In this document: one piece after another, positions 1-8,753 of the stretch | Numbering within the stretch: position 1 is the first letter of the stretch | How the letters are laid out: each line of letters starts with the position of its first letter | Origin: Thermococcus sp. | Lineage (GTDB): Archaea; Methanobacteriota_B; Thermococci; Thermococcales; Thermococcaceae | Assembly: GCA_015523195.1 (NCBI GenBank) | Contig: WAKU01000018.1 | Coordinates: 1 to 45,383 of the forward strand | Length of the DNA stretch: 45,383 nt | Direction of reading: 5' to 3' | Position numbers and translations under genes: made by a program | The notes under the pieces: model-generated | What the model was told of the DNA's origin: nothing | The model's database searches: none | Seen by the model: only the letters and a program-made list of their open reading frames with translations

Positions 1-298
1 CACCCAGTACACCCTCGCCATCGACAGGGACAACGAGCGCGTCTTCAAGCTCTACGACGAGACCCACCCGGCGGTTCTGAAGCTCATCAGGGACACGATA
101 AAGGTCTGCAAGAAGTACGGCGTCGAGACCAGCATCTGCGGACAAGCCGGCAGCGACCCGAAGATGGCGAGGCTCCTCGTCAGGATGGGCATCGACAGCA
201 TCTCCGCCAACCCCGATGCCGTCGAGCTCATCAGGAAGGTTGTTGCCAGGGAAGAGGCCAGGATAAGGCTTGAAGCCGCAAGAAAGGCCCTTGAATGA
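1..298 (+). CDS. ppsA: Phosphoenolpyruvate synthase, C-terminal part
   Basis: The frame beginning at base 2 is open from the window edge to a TGA at 296-298 and gives about 98 residues. It contains the segment TSICGQAGSDP, which matches the active-site cysteine region of the PEP-utilising enzyme C-terminal (TIM-barrel) domain, followed by GIDSISANPDAV, a typical end of PEP synthase. In Thermococcales the enzyme interconverts pyruvate and PEP. Only the 3' end is present, so nothing can be said about the other domains. Pyruvate phosphate dikinase is the main alternative, but the sequence resembles PEP synthase more. Confidence 0.85.
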   Translation, partial: TQYTLAIDRDNERVFKLYDETHPAVLKLIRDTIKVCKKYGVETSICGQAGSDPKMARLLVRMGIDSISANPDAVELIRKVVAREEARIRLEAARKALE

Positions 299-420
299 GG
301 GCTTTTCGGCTTCCTCTTTCCAGTTCTCTACTTTTCTCCAGTGGACTATTGATTCCAAAAGGCTTCTTGCTGAATAGCTGGCCCTTTTATCCACGATAAG
401 CTTTTTATTCCCACGTTTCG

Positions 421-1839
421 ATGGATATCTCAATGAAGCGCAAAGTTGAGCAGATGAGGGAGCAGATACTCAGCGGGCCGATAGTCAAGACTCTCATCCT
501 GTTAGCTTATCCGTTAATAATCAACAGGCTCGTTCAGGTTCTCTACAACCTCACAGATACATTCTGGCTGGGCAAACTCGGAAGGATCGAGCTTTCAGCC
601 CCGGGAACCGCCTGGCCCCTCGTGTGGTTCTTCATGAGCATAGGCATGGGGTTTGCCACCGCTGGATTCGCCTTCGTGAGCCAGTACGTGGGTGCGAGGG
701 AATACGATAAAGCCAACCGTTCCGCCGGAGCGCTGTACTCCCTTATGCTCCTCTTCGCCACAGCGGTTGGAGTAACGGGCGTGCTTCTCGCTCCCGAACT
801 GCTCCGCCTGATGAACGTCAGCGATACAATATACCCCTACGCGCTCAGCTACACGAGGGTAATCTTCGCCGGGATACCCTTCTCCTTCACCCTCTTCGCC
901 TTCAACTTCCTCCTGAGGGCCGTTGGAGACACAAAAACGCCGGTGAAGATAAACATCGCCACGGTAATCCTCAACATAGTTCTCGATCCACTCCTCATCT
1001 TCGGCATCGGGCCTTTCCCAAGGCTGGGGGTTATGGGCGCTGCAGTGGCCACAATGTTCTCGAACAGCGTTGGCTCGGTCGTGGGCGGTTATCTCCTCTT
1101 CACAGGAAAAGTGGGGATACACCTAACCCCCGAGACACTTAAGCCGGACGTTGGGTTCTACTCTAAAATCTTCCGCGTCGGCCTTCCGGCGAGCATAGGG
1201 AACTCCACTACCGCTTTGGGCTTCGTTATACTCACGAGGGTCATCTTCACCGTTGGCGGGCTTTACGGGCAGGCCCACGGAATCCCGAACTTTGAGGATG
1301 TTGCCTTCGCCACCTACAGCATAACCAACCGCTTAACGAACTTCATGTTCGCCTTCTCAGACGGGATAAGCATGGCCATGGGGACGATGGTGGGGCAATC
1401 TATAGGCGCGAAGCTCTACGACAGGGCCAAGGTCATAGCCGAGAAGACGATGGCCATAAACTTTACGATACTCGGCGTTGGAACGCTCCTCTTCATATTC
1501 TTCCGGGTGCCCATCTTCCGGTTCTTCATAAACGACCCGGCTGTTATAGCAGAGAGTGCCAAGGTCGTGAAGTACTTCTCGGCCTCGCTTCCCTTCTTCG
1601 GAGTCTTCTCGGCCGTGAACAACACCTTCCAGAGCGCCGGGCAGACTAAGAAGAGCATGATTCTTGGCATGGTAAGGCTCTGGGGGATAAGGCTTCCACT
1701 CAGCTACGGGCTGGGCCTCCTAACGAGAGACACTGCCGGGATGTGGCTTGGGATGGGCCTGAGCAACGTTTTAGGGGCTGTTATAGCCCTCGCCTGGTTC
1801 CTGAGGGGGAGCTGGATGAAGGCAATAATCGAGGAGTAG
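421..1839 (+). CDS. MATE family multidrug/Na+ antiporter (copy 1)
   Basis: This is a 472-residue polytopic membrane protein. Its N-terminal segment (residues 19-60, VKTLILLAYPLIINRLVQ and NLTDTFWLGKLG) and internal repeat are typical of the MATE family, about 12 membrane segments in two halves. MATE proteins export cationic drugs or metabolites using a Na+ or H+ gradient. The start used is ATG 421; ATG 433 is possible. A TATA-like element (about 396-406, CTTTTTATT) lies some 25 nt upstream of 421, suggesting a leaderless transcript. It lies immediately upstream of a close paralogue. The substrate cannot be told from sequence. Confidence 0.9.
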   Translation: MDISMKRKVEQMREQILSGPIVKTLILLAYPLIINRLVQVLYNLTDTFWLGKLGRIELSAPGTAWPLVWFFMSIGMGFATAGFAFVSQYVGAREYDKANRSAGALYSLMLLFATAVGVTGVLLAPELLRLMNVSDTIYPYALSYTRVIFAGIPFSFTLFAFNFLLRAVGDTKTPVKINIATVILNIVLDPLLIFGIGPFPRLGVMGAAVATMFSNSVGSVVGGYLLFTGKVGIHLTPETLKPDVGFYSKIFRVGLPASIGNSTTALGFVILTRVIFTVGGLYGQAHGIPNFEDVAFATYSITNRLTNFMFAFSDGISMAMGTMVGQSIGAKLYDRAKVIAEKTMAINFTILGVGTLLFIFFRVPIFRFFINDPAVIAESAKVVKYFSASLPFFGVFSAVNNTFQSAGQTKKSMILGMVRLWGIRLPLSYGLGLLTRDTAGMWLGMGLSNVLGAVIALAWFLRGSWMKAIIEE

Positions 1840-1882
1840 CTTTTTATTGGTGCGTTTCGACTACTGTCTCACCGTGGTGGCG

Positions 1883-3406
1883 ATGGAGAGGGCAAAGCTC
1901 AGGGCGATGAGGGAGGAGATACTGAACGGGCCAATAGAGAGGACGCTCCTCAAGTTAGCCGGCCCCCTCGTTGTTAACAACCTCGTCCAGGTGGTTTACA
2001 ACATAACGGACACCTTCTGGCTCGGAAAGCTCGGGAGGGAGGCCCTCTCCGCGCCGGGGGTAACGTGGCCGATAATAGGAACCCTGATGGCCCTCGGTAT
2101 GGGGTTCGTTACGGCAGGCTTCGCCTTCGTTGGGCAGTACATAGGTGCCGGAGAATACGCTAAAGCTAATCGCTCCGCCGGGGCACTCTATTCCCTCATG
2201 CTCTTCTTTGCAACAGCCACCGCAATTCTAAGCCTCCTGATACTTCCCTACGCGCTGGCCTTCATGAAGGTAACCCCCGCCCTCTACCCCTACGCGAAGA
2301 CCTACGCGACGATAATATTTCTCGGCGTCCCCTTCGCTTTCACGTACATGGCCTTCTCGGCGCTTAGCAGGGCCGCGGGGGACACGAAGACGCCCATGAA
2401 GATAACCCTCCTCACAGTGAGCGTCAACATAGTCCTCGACCCGGTTTTCATCTTCGGCCTCGGCCCATTTCCGAGGCTCGGAGTTGCAGGCGCGGCGCTG
2501 GCGACGATTTTAGCCAATATCCTCGGCTCGGCGATAGGCCTCTGGATTCTCTTTAAAGGGAAGATAGGCCTCAGGCTGAGCGTTGATAACCTAAAGCCCG
2601 ACCTTGAGTTCTACTCTAAAATCTTCAGGGTCGGCCTGCCTTCGAGCGTTGGACAATCAGCGAACAGCTTCGGCTTCGTAGTTCTCACGAGGATAATCAT
2701 GGGCTTTGGAGACGTAACCTATGCAGCTTACATAATAACCACTAGGCTCGTCAACTTCCTCACGAGCATATCGAGGGGAATAAGCATGGCGATGGGAACT
2801 ATGATAGCCCAGAACGTTGGGGCGAGGAAGTACGAGAGGGCCAAGGCGATAGCGGAGAGGACGATGGTGGTAAACTTCACGATAGCGGGACTGGCCGTTC
2901 TGGTAATAGGCTTCTTCCGCGTGCCCATCTTCAGGGTTTTCCTGAACGACCCCGCGGTTATAGCCGAGAGCAAAATAGTCCTTGAGTACTTCCTCGTCTC
3001 GGTTCCCTTCTTCAATGGAATATTCATAGTCGTGAACAGAACCTTCAGCTCTGCTGGACACACGAAAAAGACTATGCTCTTAGGAATACTCCGCCTCTGG
3101 GGGCTGAGGATACCTCTGAGCTACCTCTTCGGCTACGTTCCGGCCTTAGCGGTGGCCTTCACCCTACCGCTCCTCCAGAAAATGCTCTACCTCAGGCTTC
3201 CCCTTGCCGAGCTCTTCGGGATGACGAGCAAAGGGGTATTCTTCGGCATGGGGCTTAGCAACTTCGTGGGAGCGCTCCTTGCGCTCGCATGGTTCATGAG
3301 GGGAAGCTGGATGAGGGCAATAATCGAGGGGAGAGAAGCCGGCGGGGGTATGAAAAAGAGAAGGGCCACTGCAAAAGGGGATGACAGCCCCCTAAAGGGA
3401 AAGTAG
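1883..3406 (+). CDS. MATE family multidrug/Na+ antiporter (copy 2)
   Basis: This is a tandem paralogue of the preceding gene, about 507 residues from ATG 1883. That start follows a GGTGG ribosome binding site; an upstream TTG at 1847 is open but overlaps a TATA-like element (1840-1848), so it is unlikely. The two copies align throughout (DTFWLGKLG, GDTKTPMKI, IFRVGLPSS, FFRVPIFR). This copy lacks a loop of roughly a dozen residues that copy 1 has before its seventh or eighth membrane segment. It carries an extra hydrophobic insertion near residue 420 (AVAFTLPLLQKMLYLRLP) and a basic C-terminal tail. Its stop abuts the convergent tldE stop with no spacer. Confidence 0.9.
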   Translation: MERAKLRAMREEILNGPIERTLLKLAGPLVVNNLVQVVYNITDTFWLGKLGREALSAPGVTWPIIGTLMALGMGFVTAGFAFVGQYIGAGEYAKANRSAGALYSLMLFFATATAILSLLILPYALAFMKVTPALYPYAKTYATIIFLGVPFAFTYMAFSALSRAAGDTKTPMKITLLTVSVNIVLDPVFIFGLGPFPRLGVAGAALATILANILGSAIGLWILFKGKIGLRLSVDNLKPDLEFYSKIFRVGLPSSVGQSANSFGFVVLTRIIMGFGDVTYAAYIITTRLVNFLTSISRGISMAMGTMIAQNVGARKYERAKAIAERTMVVNFTIAGLAVLVIGFFRVPIFRVFLNDPAVIAESKIVLEYFLVSVPFFNGIFIVVNRTFSSAGHTKKTMLLGILRLWGLRIPLSYLFGYVPALAVAFTLPLLQKMLYLRLPLAELFGMTSKGVFFGMGLSNFVGALLALAWFMRGSWMRAIIEGREAGGGMKKRRATAKGDDSPLKGK

Positions 3407-4732
3407 TCATTTCCCAGCTATCTTCACGTCCTCGAACTTAACATACGGAACGGTCATGGACGTCATGAAGGGCATCACCGTCTGCTCCTTTGCTACCTCG
3501 CTCGCCTGTTTAAGAAGCTCGTAGACGTTGCCCGCTATCAGGAAGACGCTGGAGCCAACGACCTCACCGTCCTCGATGAGGAATGCCGGATTGGCCGTTA
3601 CGGCAAAGTTTCCGTTGTCCGGGTTGCTTGAGTGGGCGCCCTGGAAGCCGTCAACGAAGTAACCGCGCTTGATATCGCCGATTAGATCCTCAAGGGAGCG
3701 CTTTCCGTTCTCGATTACAACGTTGTGGAAGCCAATGTTTATCCCACCGCTCCTCATGTCGCGCTTCCCGTTTCCAGTGCTCTCCGTGCCGTAGACCTTG
3801 CCCCAGTAGTTGTCCCAGACGAAGCCCCTGAAGGTTCCGTTCTCGATGAGGACGTTTTTCCTTGTAGGTACGCCCTCGCCGTCCGCTATGACCGGCTCTA
3901 TGGAGAGTGGATGGAACGGGTCGTCGTAGACCGTCAAAACCTCGCTCGCTATCTTCTCCCCGACCTTTCCCGCTAATGGAGTCGTCTCCTTGACAAGCCT
4001 CTCCCCGCTGAAAGCCGGCAGGAGCGCGTAGCTGAGGAGTCCCGCTATGGCCCAAGGGCCGAGGATTACCGGCACCTCCTCGTTTTTGCTTGCCTTCACG
4101 CTGTAGGCCCACTTAACCTTCCTGACCGCCCTCTCGACGATTCCTTCAACGTCGAGGTTGAGGTCTCTGCGCGCGTCGAAGTCGAAGATTCCAGGCGTTA
4201 CGACGTTTCCTTTCCGCCCGACGAGCTCAAGGTACATGTAGGAAGCTCCGCCCTCCTGGAAGACGTCTATCCCGTGGGAGTTAACGATGTGCCTCTCCTC
4301 CCAGGAGACTCCGCCGGCTCCTCCGGCAACCACGGCGTTCGGGTCTTTCTCCCGGGCGAGCTTTATGCCGTGGACGAGCTTCTCGACGAGTATATCGGGC
4401 GAGGCCTCCTTTAGCTCGTAGTTCGGCTTTGGCTTCTCCCTGTACTTTCCGGGTTCAGGAAGGGAGGCCCACTTCTCGTCCCTGCCGTTGAGGCGCGCCA
4501 TCTTTGCCGCCTGCTCTATCGCTTCATTCACCTTAGCGGGCTCGTCGCTGTCAACTATAGCCAGTCCGAGGCGCTTGTCCTTTATTCCGCGGATCACCGT
4601 CACCGCGCCGCTCCTCGTTGATGCCATCGAGATCTCGTTGAGCTCAACGTTTGCGCTAACCTCCCTTGAGCGGTAAACCGCTATCTCAACCTCATCGAAA
4701 AGCTTCTCGGCGTAGCGAAGAAGGTTCTCCAT
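3407..4732 (-). CDS. tldE: TldE/PmbA-type metalloprotease subunit
   Basis: The protein has 441 residues, the normal size for the TldE (PmbA) subunit of the TldD/TldE heterodimeric protease. It shows the expected N-terminal segment (VEIAVYRSREVSANVE) and the C-terminal region with GFQGAHSSNPDNGNFAV. It lacks the HExxxH zinc motif, as is usual for TldE; the catalytic zinc sits in TldD. In bacteria the pair unfolds and cleaves peptides such as pre-microcin B17 and the CcdA antitoxin. It is the last gene of a four-gene minus-strand operon. Its start directly follows the stop of the DUF2283 gene, and tldD lies two genes upstream. Confidence 0.9.
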   Translation of the reverse strand: MENLLRYAEKLFDEVEIAVYRSREVSANVELNEISMASTRSGAVTVIRGIKDKRLGLAIVDSDEPAKVNEAIEQAAKMARLNGRDEKWASLPEPGKYREKPKPNYELKEASPDILVEKLVHGIKLAREKDPNAVVAGGAGGVSWEERHIVNSHGIDVFQEGGASYMYLELVGRKGNVVTPGIFDFDARRDLNLDVEGIVERAVRKVKWAYSVKASKNEEVPVILGPWAIAGLLSYALLPAFSGERLVKETTPLAGKVGEKIASEVLTVYDDPFHPLSIEPVIADGEGVPTRKNVLIENGTFRGFVWDNYWGKVYGTESTGNGKRDMRSGGINIGFHNVVIENGKRSLEDLIGDIKRGYFVDGFQGAHSSNPDNGNFAVTANPAFLIEDGEVVGSSVFLIAGNVYELLKQASEVAKEQTVMPFMTSMTVPYVKFEDVKIAGK

Positions 4733-4957
4733 TTACACCACCTCGGCCTTCGTGGGTTCAATACCCAACTCTTTCAACCTTTTCATCATTTCGCCCAGCA
4801 AAACTTCCCGGGCACGCCATATTTCTATACCAACGATGTTCCCGTTTTCGTCGTAGTCCACTAAGATGTCGTCGTCAATCTCCACTGTCTCGGTCACTTT
4901 AGCCTTGGATACCTCTATATACAGGATGTCCCCCTGTGGGTCGTAGCGGACTTTCAT
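4733..4957 (-). CDS. DUF2283 small protein, candidate antitoxin
   Basis: About 74 residues beginning MKVRYDPQGDILYIEV, which is the DUF2283 signature (Y-D-x-x-x-D-x-L-Y-I) followed by V-D-Y-D-x-x-G-N-I-V-G-I-E-I. The start at 4957 is set by an ATGA overlap with the upstream DUF4258 gene; an upstream start at 4969 is open but less likely. DUF2283 genes are often found beside DUF4258 genes and are suspected antitoxins. No activity is established from this sequence. The C-terminal half (REVLLGEMMKRLKELGIEP) is helical and charged and could bind the partner. Confidence 0.8.
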   Translation of the reverse strand: MKVRYDPQGDILYIEVSKAKVTETVEIDDDILVDYDENGNIVGIEIWRAREVLLGEMMKRLKELGIEPTKAEVV

Positions 4958-5226
4958 ACCCTCACCCACCTACTACTTCTCAGGCGGTTCTCTATTTGAG
5001 CCTTTCTCGATGCCCTATATACAGTGACCACTTCTATGCCTTCAAGGCGAACATCATAGACCACAACCAGTGCTTTGCCGCTGCCTTTAACAGCGATGAA
5101 ATGCCCTGTAAGGGTATCAACTGCCTTGAGTTCCGGATTTTTGAGGGCCTCTGTGACCTCATCTGGCTCAATGTTTCTCTTTTTCATAGCATCGATGGCG
5201 TGCCTGGTGAAGCTGACTTCAACCAA
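4954..5226 (-). CDS. DUF4258 small protein, candidate toxin
   Basis: A 90-residue protein with the DUF4258 pattern: an N-terminal FTRHAIDAMKKRNI segment, then EVTEALKNPE, a glycine-centred hairpin (LTGHFIAVKG), ALVVVYDV, and a final strand VVTVYRASRK. DUF4258 proteins resemble small toxins in size and in pairing with DUF2283 proteins, but their activity is not settled. The only workable start is TTG 5226, inside the tldD stop region, with GGGGG about a dozen nt upstream. The gene overlaps tldD by 8 nt and the DUF2283 gene by 4 nt, so all three are probably translationally coupled. Confidence 0.75.
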   Translation of the reverse strand: MVEVSFTRHAIDAMKKRNIEPDEVTEALKNPELKAVDTLTGHFIAVKGSGKALVVVYDVRLEGIEVVTVYRASRKAQIENRLRSSRWVRV

Positions 5227-6586
5227 TCAGTATTCCCCCGTCAAACCTCATGTGGGGGCCGCCTGAGCTTACAAATGCAGTCTGCCCCTTGCCGCAGAAG
5301 CCGACCTCAAGGCCGAAGTCCTTTCCAACGGCTGAAATCTTCTTGAGGGCCTCGATGGCGACGCCTGTTATTGACGTGTCCCTTATCGGTTCAGCAATTT
5401 CACCGTTCCTGATGACGTAGCCCTCCTGTATTCCGACCTGGAAGGCACTGTTCAGCTGGGCCTGACCTCCGCGGAAGTCGACGACGTAGTAGCCGAACTT
5501 GATGTCCTCGATGAGCTCCTCGAAGGAGTGATCACCGGGCTCGAAGACCGTATTCCTCATCCTGATTATCGGCGGGTAGAGGTAGCTCTCAGCTCTGGCG
5601 TGGCCGTTGGGTTCCATGCCCCACTTCGCCGCGTACTCGCGGTTGAGCATAATCTCCTTGAGGATTCCGTTCTCGATTATGTGGATGTCCTTTACCGGAA
5701 CGCCCTCGTCGTCATACTTGTCGTTTCCAAAGCCGCCATCAACGTAGCGCTCGCTCATGGTTACGTACTCCGGAGCTATCTGCTTGCCGATTAAGTCCTT
5801 GAAGGGCGAGTTTATCGTAAGGTCTGCCTCCGCGAGGTGACCGAGTGCCTCGTGGGCGATGATGCCAACTACTATAGGCCCGGCAACTATCGGCCACTCG
5901 CCGCGCTTTGGAGCCACTCCTCTCAGCTGGCCCTGCATCTTCCTCAACAGTCTCTCGGCAACCTTATCGTTGGGTTCCCTCTCGGTCATGAGCTCCCAGC
6001 CGTAGTCAACTGAACCAATGCTGTCCCTGGCCATCGCGAGCTTTCCGTTGGCTTTGCCAGTAACGTAGGTTCCCTGGTAGAGGTAGTTGTAGTCCCACTC
6101 TATCCTCGCCCCCTCGTTGGTGAGGAGGAGCTTTTTACCCCCGCCGTCCTCGTAGCGTATCTGGACGCTTTTGACCGCTTCATCCTCCTTCAAAAGTTTC
6201 TCCAGCTCCCGAAGGTGGTTAACTTTCTCCTCGATGTCAACCTCCCTCGGCTTAACGCGCATCCTGCTCTTCACGGAGTCCTGGACGGGCTTTATCTCTG
6301 CCAGCTGGATTTTCTCCTTCTTGGTCTCAGCGGCTGCTTTGGCCAGTTTGTAGGCCTCTTCAATTTTCTTCTCAAGGTTTGTCAGCTCGCTCGTCGAGGC
6401 GAATCCCCAGGCTCCATCCGCCAAAACTCTTATCGCGACTCCCCTGTGGAGCTTCCCGGTAAAGCTGGTAAAAACTCCATCCTTAAGGCCGAGGGTTGTC
6501 TTCCTCAAGTCCTCGTAGCGGAGTTCTATGTATTCGGCCTTCAGATTCTCATCCGCCCACCGAAGGGCCCTTTCAAGCTCTTCCAT
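5219..6586 (-). CDS. tldD: TldD metalloprotease subunit
   Basis: About 455 residues from ATG 6586 (MEELERALRWADE). This start fits a GGTGG-type site better than the open start at 6595. Near residue 245 lies IIAHEALGHLAEAD, the HExxxH zinc-binding motif diagnostic of TldD. Together with TldE it forms a protease with a narrow entry that degrades unfolded peptides. It is the first gene of the tldD-DUF4258-DUF2283-tldE operon. The promoter is probably the TTTATAG element around 6633-6644. Its divergent neighbour is the cupin gene. Confidence 0.93.
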   Translation of the reverse strand: MEELERALRWADENLKAEYIELRYEDLRKTTLGLKDGVFTSFTGKLHRGVAIRVLADGAWGFASTSELTNLEKKIEEAYKLAKAAAETKKEKIQLAEIKPVQDSVKSRMRVKPREVDIEEKVNHLRELEKLLKEDEAVKSVQIRYEDGGGKKLLLTNEGARIEWDYNYLYQGTYVTGKANGKLAMARDSIGSVDYGWELMTEREPNDKVAERLLRKMQGQLRGVAPKRGEWPIVAGPIVVGIIAHEALGHLAEADLTINSPFKDLIGKQIAPEYVTMSERYVDGGFGNDKYDDEGVPVKDIHIIENGILKEIMLNREYAAKWGMEPNGHARAESYLYPPIIRMRNTVFEPGDHSFEELIEDIKFGYYVVDFRGGQAQLNSAFQVGIQEGYVIRNGEIAEPIRDTSITGVAIEALKKISAVGKDFGLEVGFCGKGQTAFVSSGGPHMRFDGGILIG

Positions 6587-6715
6587 GGCCACCACCGCTT
6601 ACATTGGTTCGCTGATGAGTGGGAGACGATCTATAAAAGTCTTTTGAGGGCTTCGATGGGTGTCGAAAAGGAAAGCTTTTCAACTTGGAGGGCAAAGCTA
6701 ACGGGGGGTGATGGA

Positions 6716-7060
6716 ATGAAGGCCAAAGTCAAGAACCTCATAGACCGGGGAACTTACAGGAAGCTCCCTCTTTTCGAGGGCGAACTTCCGGAAGGCTCTT
6801 ACGCCCAGATCGTCGAGATAAAGCCAAGGCAGACCGTCAAAAGGCACTATCATGAAAAGCAGTACGAGCTGTTCTGCATCCTGAGCGGTGAGGCGAGGCT
6901 GGGAATAGGTGAAACTGAATACCCCGCGAGGCCCGGCGATATCTTTCTGGTAAAGCCGAAAACCGTCCACTGGGTCGTCAACGAGCGCGATGAACCCTTC
7001 AGGCTCTTCGTGGTGAAGCTGAACTATCACGGCGACGACTCGGTGTGGCTGGACGAGTAG
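6716..7060 (+). CDS. Small cupin-domain protein
   Basis: A 114-residue protein made of a single cupin barrel. The first cupin motif is visible as the [21 protein letters not shown] region (two His and a Glu as metal ligands), the second as [17 protein letters not shown]. The start is ATG 6716 after GGGGGGTGA; a long upstream open frame antisense to tldD is not part of the gene. Single cupins of this size often bind a divalent metal and act as small isomerases or sensors, and the exact reaction is unknown. The racemase gene follows after 10 nt, so the two are probably co-transcribed. Confidence 0.85.
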   Translation: MKAKVKNLIDRGTYRKLPLFEGELPEGSYAQIVEIKPRQTVKRHYHEKQYELFCILSGEARLGIGETEYPARPGDIFLVKPKTVHWVVNERDEPFRLFVVKLNYHGDDSVWLDE

Positions 7061-7070
7061 GGGTGATATC

Positions 7071-7769
7071 ATGGCGGAGAGAATTATAGGAATCCTCGGC
7101 GGTATGGGGCCTTTGGCTACGGCCGACCTCTTCAGGAGGATAGTTGAGAAAACCCCTGCAAAGCGCGATCAAGACCATCCGAGGGTAATAATCTACAACA
7201 ACCCGAAGATACCGGACAGGACGGCGTTCATACTTGGACGCGGTGAAGACCCGAGGCCCGAACTCATAGCCAGCGCGAAAAAGCTTGAGGAGTGCGGTGC
7301 CGACTTCATAATAATGCCCTGCAACACTGCTCATTTCTTCGCCGGGGACATCCAGGAGGCAGTAAACATTCCACTAGTCAGCATGGTCGAGGAAACGGCC
7401 GAGAGGGTAAGGGAGATGGGCATCAGAAGGGTTGGCCTTCTCGCGACGGACGGGACGATAAAGGGACGCGTTTACTACCGGGCACTTAAGAAGAGGGGAA
7501 TCGAGCTTATCCTCCCGGATGAGAACGACCAGGGGCTGGTTATGAGGGGCATCTACGAGGGCGTTAAGGCAGGCAACGTTGAGCTTGGCAGGGAGTTGCT
7601 CCTTAAGGTCGCCAGAAAGCTTGAGGAGAAGGCTGAAGGAATAATAGCCGGCTGTACAGAGGTCAGTATCGCTTTGAAGCCTGAAGACCTGAAGGTTCCC
7701 CTCATAGACCCCATGGACGTCATAGCGGAAAAGGCAGTTAGGCTTGCCCTTGGCCTTGAAGACCTCTAA
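7071..7769 (+). CDS. Aspartate/glutamate racemase family protein
   Basis: The protein has 232 residues beginning [20 protein letters not shown], typical of aspartate racemase. The two catalytic cysteines are present: C84 in MPCNTAHFF and C195 in AGCTEVSI. These PLP-independent enzymes interconvert L- and D-aspartate by a two-base mechanism; the closest well-known archaeal relative is the Pyrococcus aspartate racemase. It follows the cupin gene after a GGGGTGA site. Its last 4 nt overlap the convergent corA gene. Broad-specificity amino acid racemase activity is also possible. Confidence 0.9.
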   Translation: MAERIIGILGGMGPLATADLFRRIVEKTPAKRDQDHPRVIIYNNPKIPDRTAFILGRGEDPRPELIASAKKLEECGADFIIMPCNTAHFFAGDIQEAVNIPLVSMVEETAERVREMGIRRVGLLATDGTIKGRVYYRALKKRGIELILPDENDQGLVMRGIYEGVKAGNVELGRELLLKVARKLEEKAEGIIAGCTEVSIALKPEDLKVPLIDPMDVIAEKAVRLALGLEDL

Positions 7770-8749
7770 ATCCACCCCTTCCTCCTGAAATAGGCGAGCA
7801 TGCCGACTGCTATGGTGAGCATGAGCACCAGAACCGCCGGATAGCCGTAGTGCCAGTAGAGTTCTGGCATATACCTGAAGTTCATGCCGTAGAGGCCCGT
7901 TATGAAGGTCAGCGGGATGAATATGGTCGAGACGACCGTGAGGATTCTTATTATGTCGTTCGTCTTCATCGATATAGTTGAGTAGTAAAGCTCCACGAGG
8001 CTGTTGGCCATGTCCCTCTGTCCCTCAAGGATTTCGAGAACCTCAAGGACGTGGTCGTGGAGCTCCCCTATCGAGGGCAGGAACTCCGCCCCGAAGAATC
8101 GCGAACCTTCGATTCCCAGCCTTCTGAAGGCCTCAAGGAGCGGAAAGACCGTTCTCCTCATGAAGAGTATCTCGCGCCTTATGCCGTGTATCCTGTGGAG
8201 GACGCTCTCGTCGCCCTTTGATAGTATCCTCGCCTCAAGTTCCTCCATCTTAGAGCTTATGCGCTCTATTATGGGCACGTAGTTCTCGACTATCGCCTCA
8301 AGGAGTGCAAAGAGCAGGTAGTCGGCACCGCGCTCGCGGAAGAGCCCCTCCCCCTCGCGGATAGCCTTTCTTATCGGGTCGAATACATCGCCCCTTATCT
8401 CCTGAACCGTTACGAGGAGGTTTCCCCTGAGGAAAATCCCTATCTTCTCCCTCTTCAGGCTGCCCTCTTTCTCATAGACCTGGTGGAGGAGCAGGAACAG
8501 GTGATCCTTGAACACCATGACCCTCGGCCTTCCAGAACCTCTGGCCAAGCTCCTGGTAACTGAATCGGAGAACCCCAGCTCTCCCTTCAGCTCCTCCGTG
8601 GAGATTGGGCCCTCGACGTTCACCCACACTACGTCGTAGTCCTTAAGGGAGAGGACATCTCTCAGGGTCTCCGCCTTCCTGCTGAGGAACCCATCTTTGG
8701 AGTACGCCATCACGGTTATCCTCGGCTTACCCTCGGTTTTTCCACCCAT
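7766..8749 (-). CDS. corA: CorA family Mg2+/divalent cation channel
   Basis: A 327-residue protein with a large cytoplasmic N-terminal domain, a long helical stalk ([21 protein letters not shown] region) and two C-terminal membrane segments. The signature GMN motif ends the first membrane helix ([13 protein letters not shown]), and the protein closes with a basic tail (YFRRKGWI). CorA pentamers conduct Mg2+ and also Co2+ or Ni2+. The start at 8749 lies 4 nt downstream of the MBL-fold gene stop, so it is probably the second gene of a two-gene transcript. Confidence 0.93.
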   Translation of the reverse strand: MGGKTEGKPRITVMAYSKDGFLSRKAETLRDVLSLKDYDVVWVNVEGPISTEELKGELGFSDSVTRSLARGSGRPRVMVFKDHLFLLLHQVYEKEGSLKREKIGIFLRGNLLVTVQEIRGDVFDPIRKAIREGEGLFRERGADYLLFALLEAIVENYVPIIERISSKMEELEARILSKGDESVLHRIHGIRREILFMRRTVFPLLEAFRRLGIEGSRFFGAEFLPSIGELHDHVLEVLEILEGQRDMANSLVELYYSTISMKTNDIIRILTVVSTIFIPLTFITGLYGMNFRYMPELYWHYGYPAVLVLMLTIAVGMLAYFRRKGWI

Positions 8750-8753
8750 CGGC

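Noticed and set aside
6665-6681. GAAAAG-N5-CTTTTC repeat upstream of the cupin gene
   Set aside because: The arms are short and low complexity and overlap a TATA-like stretch; chance is likely.
6215-6715. Upstream extension of the cupin frame
   Set aside because: It lies antisense to tldD and crosses the divergent promoter; ATG 6716 with GGGGGGTGA is the natural start.
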